DNA from: CAZCWX01 sp964502465 | Lineage (GTDB): Bacteria > Desulfobacterota > Binatia > Bin18 | DNA length: 16,967 bases | Reading direction: 5' to 3' | Assembly: GCA_964502465.1 (NCBI GenBank) | Contig: CAZCWX010000082.1 | Location: 1-16,967, forward strand | In this document: positions 13,165 to 16,967 of the stretch, in pieces | How positions within the stretch are numbered: the first letter of the stretch is position 1 | Layout of the letters: every line of letters begins with the position of its first letter | The notes under the pieces: generated by a model | The model's input: only the letters and a program-made list of their open reading frames with translations | Told to the model about the DNA's origin: nothing | The model's database searches: none | Position numbers and translations under genes: made by a program

Positions 13165-13905
13165 ATGTCGATGGCAAATCGTTTAGCAGCAGAGTTTCTA
13201 GGGACTGCATGGTTGGTGTTTGGCGGCTGCGGCAGTGCCGTGTTAGCAGCCACCTTTCCCAACGTGGGGATTGGACTCTTGGGCGTCTCATTCGCTTTTG
13301 GGTTAACAGTACTGACGATGGCGTATGCCGTAGGGCACATCTCCGGCTGCCATCTCAATCCCGCCGTTTCCATTGGCGCCTGGGCTGGGAACCGCTTTCC
13401 AGCTTCCGATCTTGTCCCGTACATTGTTGCGCAGGTTTTGGGCGCTGTTCTGGGTGCCTGGGTGCTGTATGTGATTGCCAGTGGCAAAGAAGGGTTTGAT
13501 GTAGTGCAAAGTGGCCTTGCCTCCAACGGCTATGGCCTCCATTCCCCAGGCGGGTACTCCTTGGCAGCCGGGTTCGTGGCCGAGATCGTCCTCACCTATA
13601 TGTTTTTGTTGATCATTCTGGGCGCAACCGATAGACGTGTGCCGACGGGTTTTGCGCCTATTGCTATCGGGCTCGGGCTGACGTTGATTCACCTCATTAG
13701 CATCCCGGTGACTAATACCTCAGTCAATCCGGCGCGAAGCACGGGACCGGCACTGTTTGTCGGTGGCTGGGCAGTAGCGCAGTTATGGCTGTTTTGGATT
13801 GCGCCAATTGGGGGAGCAATTTTAGCAGGTTTTACTTACCGCTGGCTGGGGCAGGAAATCACCGACAAAGTGTTAGTGGCCGACACCGCTACCAAGCCGG
13901 CCTAG
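13165..13905 (+). CDS. aqpZ: AqpZ-type aquaporin (water channel)
   Basis: This 246-residue inner-membrane protein has six transmembrane helices and both half-helix motifs: NPA at 65-67 in HLNPAVS, and NPA at 188-190 in SVNPARS. The aromatic/arginine filter matches the water-selective AqpZ type: Phe45, His176, Thr185 and Arg191, equivalent to Phe43, His174, Thr183 and Arg189 of the E. coli protein. It should therefore pass water and not glycerol. GGAGGAG lies about 4-5 bases before the ATG at 13165; an ATG at 13171 is possible but less well placed. The gene is single, with its own promoter and repeat copy 2 upstream, so control by osmotic or envelope signals is plausible but inferred. Confidence 0.95.
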   Translation: MSMANRLAAEFLGTAWLVFGGCGSAVLAATFPNVGIGLLGVSFAFGLTVLTMAYAVGHISGCHLNPAVSIGAWAGNRFPASDLVPYIVAQVLGAVLGAWVLYVIASGKEGFDVVQSGLASNGYGLHSPGGYSLAAGFVAEIVLTYMFLLIILGATDRRVPTGFAPIAIGLGLTLIHLISIPVTNTSVNPARSTGPALFVGGWAVAQLWLFWIAPIGGAILAGFTYRWLGQEITDKVLVADTATKPA

Positions 13906-14032
13906 GAAGTGTGAGCAGCTCTATGGCCGCCGGCAGTCTCCTCAGGAAAGTGCCTTCTGCGGGAGTCTGCCAGAGAGAACATTATGATGGTGGGGCACCA
14001 GACAAATAATTCACACTCCAGAGGAGGACACT

Positions 14033-14050
14033 ATGCTTCTCTCTTGGTAG
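14033..14050 (+). pseudogene. Five-codon frame MLLSW after a strong ribosome binding site
   Basis: AGAGGAGG (14020-14027) lies 5 bases before an ATG that reads only MLLSW before TAG. The initiation signals look like those of a full gene, so this may be the cut-off start of a lost plus-strand gene next to the HAD remnant. Confidence 0.3.
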
Positions 14051-14052
14051 GG

Positions 14053-14145
14053 TTACAGTAATTCGCTCAGGTCGGACACGACGATATCAGCACCATTCTG
14101 CTGCAAGGCGTCGGCATCCCCCTTGCGAGCGACGCCGATACACAG
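14053..14145 (-). pseudogene. C-terminal remnant of a HAD-family phosphatase (beta-phosphoglucomutase type)
   Basis: The minus strand encodes LCIGVARKGDADALQQNGAD followed by IVVSDLSELL and a stop. This matches the end of beta-phosphoglucomutase-like HAD hydrolases, where a GV(D/A)R segment, an Ala/Leu helix, NGADxVV and DLxEL close the Rossmann fold. The frame continues open upstream into hydrophobic sequence that does not resemble a HAD protein, and the catalytic DxD region is absent. It is best read as a 30-residue fragment left by a deletion. Its presence near carbohydrate genes elsewhere in the window may be coincidence. Confidence 0.55.
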
Positions 14146-14215
14146 CAACGGTGTGATGAAGGAAAGCAAAATCCAGAACTCGGTCAGACAGAGTACCAAA
14201 GTCCGGTGTGTCGAT

Positions 14216-14665
14216 TTAGCCGCCTGTGCTATTCCGGCACCGAATCTGCCGGAGCACCCACAACGATAGGGCGAGCATCACAGCGTCTTCAACGACGGTT
14301 TGGCCATTGAGAGGTCGCGCCAGGAACACGCCAAAGCAGCCGCAGTTGGCAATCATGATCCCTCTCCACAACGTGAGAAGCACCACCCCCAGCAGCATGA
14401 GGTGCAACCCGACAGCAACCCATGCGGCTAGAGGCAGAGCGATACGGGCGACAAGGCACAAGCCGGTCGCCAGTTCGATACACGGCAAGGTATAGGCAAC
14501 CAGTACGATGCCCCATGCAGGTAACAGCTCATACGCAGCCAACACAGGTACAAAGCCAGGTATGTCTAATGCCTTCCCGGTACCAGTGGCAATTAGGACC
14601 AGCCCAACACACCAACGCGGCAGACAACGCCGGCAGTTTTCCTGCACCGGTTCAGACTTGGCCAT
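14216..14665 (-). CDS. MauE/DoxX-like membrane protein with a CGCFG motif
   Basis: This 149-residue protein has four hydrophobic segments (about 17-30, 50-72, 76-100 and 122-140). The motif NCGCFG at 107-112 is typical of MauE-type members of the DoxX-like superfamily, which support disulfide or redox steps in maturation of periplasmic proteins. Cys108 and Cys110 are the candidate redox pair. The start at 14665 overlaps the end of the DUF547 gene by 14 bases, so translation is probably coupled; upstream alternatives reach 14698. There is no mau operon here, so a methylamine role is unlikely. Together with the DUF547 lipoprotein it probably works at the membrane or in the periplasm. Confidence 0.72.
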   Translation of the reverse strand: MAKSEPVQENCRRCLPRWCVGLVLIATGTGKALDIPGFVPVLAAYELLPAWGIVLVAYTLPCIELATGLCLVARIALPLAAWVAVGLHLMLLGVVLLTLWRGIMIANCGCFGVFLARPLNGQTVVEDAVMLALSLWVLRQIRCRNSTGG

Positions 14666-15515
14666 CTTGGTCGTTGAGGCCCCAATCATACGCAACAAAG
14701 CGAACAGTGTATGATGCCGCCCGTCTCAGTTCCTGAGCTTGCTCTGGAGACGTGTACAGGGCGACATAGCGCAGCAGCGTTGCGGGCTCGCCAGGAAAGT
14801 GCTGTTGATACCACTGCAAAAAATCATCTGCATACCAGTCAAAGATTGAGGAGAGGAACACCACTCTGTTGTGGTGATCAATGTTGACGTTCCGCTTTTC
14901 CGCCACAAACTGACGCGTCTCGTGGTCGAGCTGTGCATGTAGCTCTTCAGCGGTAAAGGCATATTGCGGCAAGCGCGGACAGCCGCGCGAGGCACAGTTC
15001 AAGGCGAAGTGAACCCGCGGGTCGGCAAAACGCTTACGGACGACACCGTGCTCTAAAAAATACAGACTCGTCGTCTTCCCACCAAAAGTCAGCCGCTGAA
15101 AGAGAAAAAACCCGCTCTTTCGCGGCAAAAAGAAAAACGGGAAAGGCGGCGTGATCGCTTCGATGCTCGTCATAGGATAGTACGTGAGCACGGTCTTGAG
15201 CACTGCCGCGTTGTAGGCGTTGATCCAGTAGGCAAGTTTGCTCTGGTCCGTAGGAAAAAGCGCGGGATGACTGTCTGGGCTGCACATCGTCAACTGCAGA
15301 TAGTACCGTTCGAGGTCACGACTGTCCGCCTTCAGAGCCACATAATTGACCCGACCCTGATCATCGACGAAGTGCTGCAGGACCTGGTTGAAATCTGCAT
15401 GCGAAAACGTTTGCGGCACGTCCATGCGTATGCGTTCTGGCACGGACAGAGGTTGTATCGCCGTACAACCGGCCAGCGCAAGGAGCAGAGGAGTAAACAG
15501 TTGACCTTTATCCAT
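14652..15515 (-). CDS. DUF547 lipoprotein
   Basis: This 287-residue protein has a short lipoprotein signal: MDKGQLFTPLLLALAGC with lipobox LAGC and the lipidated Cys at 17. The DUF547 domain follows, with the marks LAYWINAYNAAVLKTVLTYY and FADPRVHFALNCASRGCP, the latter containing two conserved cysteines. The biochemical role of DUF547 is not established. The ATG at 15515 has no good ribosome binding site and overlaps by 8 bases a short upstream frame that does have one, so coupling is likely. An in-frame extension to 15632 would bury the signal peptide and is rejected. Its 3' end overlaps the MauE-like gene by 14 bases, so the two form an operon divergent from the radical SAM gene. Confidence 0.85.
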   Translation of the reverse strand: MDKGQLFTPLLLALAGCTAIQPLSVPERIRMDVPQTFSHADFNQVLQHFVDDQGRVNYVALKADSRDLERYYLQLTMCSPDSHPALFPTDQSKLAYWINAYNAAVLKTVLTYYPMTSIEAITPPFPFFFLPRKSGFFLFQRLTFGGKTTSLYFLEHGVVRKRFADPRVHFALNCASRGCPRLPQYAFTAEELHAQLDHETRQFVAEKRNVNIDHHNRVVFLSSIFDWYADDFLQWYQQHFPGEPATLLRYVALYTSPEQAQELRRAASYTVRFVAYDWGLNDQDGQV

Positions 15516-15600
15516 TGTACCGCTCGGCAAGAAGCGCTTGGATCTGCGACTCGGTTTGCACGGAGGCCTTTTCTCCAGTAGGAAATAGCAGCATGAACAT
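15508..15600 (-). CDS. Possible 30-residue leader peptide coupled to the DUF547 gene
   Basis: An ATG at 15600, with CGGAGAGAG about 1-5 bases upstream, encodes MFMLLFPTGEKASVQTESQI then QALLAERYNG. Its last codons contain the start codon of the DUF547 gene (an ATGGATAA overlap). It could be a leader that lets ribosomes reach the poorly served downstream start, or the tail of a lost gene. No family is recognised. Confidence 0.35.
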   Translation of the reverse strand: MFMLLFPTGEKASVQTESQIQALLAERYNG

Positions 15601-15862
15601 ACTCTCTCCGTATAGGTGCTCTCCTCTATCAATCCTCTGTGTTGCAGAAAAGTTCCCCTGGTATTTTGCGGTTCTCACAGTGGGATGCACCAGCATGAGA
15701 CACGTGTCCTCTGCGCTCAGTTGGGTTCCGAGCCGTATTCCCCAGGCAGGAACTTTTTCTTTTCACTCCAGGTTTATCCCTGTACAATGCTTTTTGTAGG
15801 AGAGATATCCCTTTGGCCGATGCGATTTGACCACCCTCATGGCATTGTCAGGGAGTATTGCG

Positions 15863-16967
15863 ATGCGTGAAACTGTCCGCTCACTCGTGCACATTTTCCG
15901 TACTCCGGTGTCATCCGAAACGCAACAACTCCTCCATGCTGCCTGGCAGCGGCTGCCGGAACACCTGCGAACCCCCAACCAGTTTCTCGGCAAACAATAT
16001 GCTGGGTGTGGTGCCACCATTGGGGCTATGCCCCGCTGCGATTTCGCATGCAAGGGCTGTTACCTGGGGCGTGAGGCCAATCACATTCCTGCTCAGTCAA
16101 TAGAGGCAATCAAGCAACAACTACGCCGCATCCGTGCGTGGCTGGGAGAAGGGGGGAATGTGCAACTCACTGACGGCGAGGTCACCCTGCGACCAGCAGC
16201 AGAATTGGTCGAACTGATCCGCTATGCACGGGCTATCGGTCTGGTTCCTATGTTGATGACTCATGGGGATACGTTCCGCAGAAAACCGGAACTGCTGAAA
16301 CGCCTGATGCTGGAGGCTGGACTGACTGAGGTGAGCATTCATATTGATACCACCCAGCGTGGCCGGCGTGGGCGGACATACAAGGATGCAACCCGCGAAG
16401 AGGAACTGCTGCCCCTGCGTGAGGAGTTTGCTGAGCTGATTCATCGTGTACGACGAGAAACTGGCAGGACATTAGATGTCGCCACCACCTTCACCGTCAC
16501 TGGCGAGAACCTCGACCAGGTGCCGCTCGTCATCCGTTGGCTCTGCCGCAATGCGGATGCCTTTAAGATGATCAGTTTTCAACCTGTCACCCAGGTTGGT
16601 CGGACCGAAGAAGGACTCGGGGGGTCTGTCAGTGTGGACCAATTGTGGTCCCATATTGCTGAAGGTCTCTGTGGTAGTCCCACAGAGACGGAGCGGCTCC
16701 TGCAGCATCAGGAGTGGCTTGGACATCCCGCGTGTAGTCGGTTTATCCAAGGAGTAGTCGTCAGTCAGCCAGCAACACCGCCAACGTTTTATCCGTTCTT
16801 TTATCCTGACGATCTCCGAGACCAGGAAGCTCTCCAAGGATGGTTTACCCGGTTCGGTGGTCTCACCAGCCGGCTTGATACGAAGTGGCAAACCCTCGCC
16901 CGCGTCAGTGGCCTCATCAAAAAAGATCCTCGTTTCATGCTCGGCACGGTCTTGCCGTTCCTGCTCC
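15863..16967 (+). CDS. Radical SAM protein (runs off right edge)
   Basis: At least 368 residues are encoded with no stop before the window end. The radical SAM cluster motif is CDFACKGCYLG, with Cys59, Cys63 and Cys66 in the CxxxCxxC spacing that binds the 4Fe-4S cluster and S-adenosylmethionine. TDGEVTLRP at 103-111 takes the place of the usual GGEP motif, and VPMLMTHGDTF and TEVSIHIDTTQRGRRGR match later strands of the barrel. An extra Cys49 precedes the motif, and further cysteines in the second half might bind another cluster. The substrate is unknown. AGGGAG lies 7 bases before the ATG. A TACAAT at 15783-15788 is a possible -10. Divergent from the DUF547/MauE-like operon, so a functional link is possible. 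Confidence 0.88.
   Translation, partial: MRETVRSLVHIFRTPVSSETQQLLHAAWQRLPEHLRTPNQFLGKQYAGCGATIGAMPRCDFACKGCYLGREANHIPAQSIEAIKQQLRRIRAWLGEGGNVQLTDGEVTLRPAAELVELIRYARAIGLVPMLMTHGDTFRRKPELLKRLMLEAGLTEVSIHIDTTQRGRRGRTYKDATREEELLPLREEFAELIHRVRRETGRTLDVATTFTVTGENLDQVPLVIRWLCRNADAFKMISFQPVTQVGRTEEGLGGSVSVDQLWSHIAEGLCGSPTETERLLQHQEWLGHPACSRFIQGVVVSQPATPPTFYPFFYPDDLRDQEALQGWFTRFGGLTSRLDTKWQTLARVSGLIKKDPRFMLGTVLPFLL

Larger units (their letters stand above)
13906..14215. other. Decayed intergenic region after the aquaporin gene
   Basis: This 310-bp gap holds gene debris and no intact gene. It contains a five-codon frame with a strong ribosome binding site (14033-14050) and a HAD-phosphatase C-terminal fragment on the minus strand (14053-14145). 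The remainder, 13906-14020, shows nothing recognisable. Confidence 0.5.

Noticed and set aside
14216..14665. Part of a methylamine utilisation (mau) operon
   Set aside because: Only a MauE-like protein is present; no mauA, mauB or mauD is seen, and the partner is a DUF547 lipoprotein.
15820..15870. Sixteen-codon leader frame overlapping the radical SAM start
   Set aside because: The only AGGAG-like site is about 15 bases from its ATG, too far for normal initiation.

Overview
The window looks like an accessory stretch of a GC-rich, Gram-negative bacterial chromosome. Two lipoproteins with lipoboxes, a PrsW-type membrane protease, an AqpZ-type aquaporin and strong AGGAGG ribosome binding sites support this. 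The overall flavour is proteobacterial or deltaproteobacterial-like, but no rRNA or other taxonomic marker is present, so the assignment is tentative. No tRNA, rRNA, CRISPR array or transposase gene was seen.

Left block (1-5038, all minus strand). In transcription order: a PAS/response-regulator/LuxR chimera (5038-3437), a stand-alone OmpR-type winged helix protein (3283-2891), glucose-6-phosphate dehydrogenase zwf (2725-1199), a TVP38/TMEM64 membrane protein (1037-297) and the start of glucose-1-phosphate adenylyltransferase glgC (176 to the window edge). The block links regulation to glucose-6-phosphate and glycogen metabolism. The region between the PAS gene and the winged-helix gene holds three regularly spaced dyads that look like operators.

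Middle block (5360-12937, all plus strand). A YdjM-like membrane hydrolase is followed by a dense cluster: a DUF533/TerB-like protein, a helical protein resembling the TelA family, a DUF6384-like single-span membrane protein, a coiled-coil protein with a repeated GGFRTGG tail, a short ORF that may be a gene remnant, a small LysM protein, a Pro/Ala-rich lipoprotein and a PrsW-family protease. Three of these genes overlap or nearly touch. TerB-like and TelA-like proteins with LysM, lipoprotein and membrane-protease partners suggest an envelope-stress or tellurite-resistance-like module. This is the best candidate here for a poorly described system. A 133-bp element with inverted termini sits between the LysM and lipoprotein genes.

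Right block (12938-16967). Copy 2 of a 64-bp repeat precedes an AqpZ-like aquaporin gene (plus). Next comes a decayed region with a HAD-phosphatase C-terminal remnant. A minus-strand DUF547 lipoprotein and MauE-like pair follows, and a radical SAM gene that runs off the right edge is transcribed divergently from it.

Copy 1 of the 64-bp repeat (5129-5192) lies in the divergent region between the PAS regulator and the membrane hydrolase; copy 2 (12973-13036) lies upstream of the aquaporin. Both carry CTGAAC-like motifs spaced 12, 12 and 19 bp, so the two loci may share a regulator, possibly one encoded in the left block.
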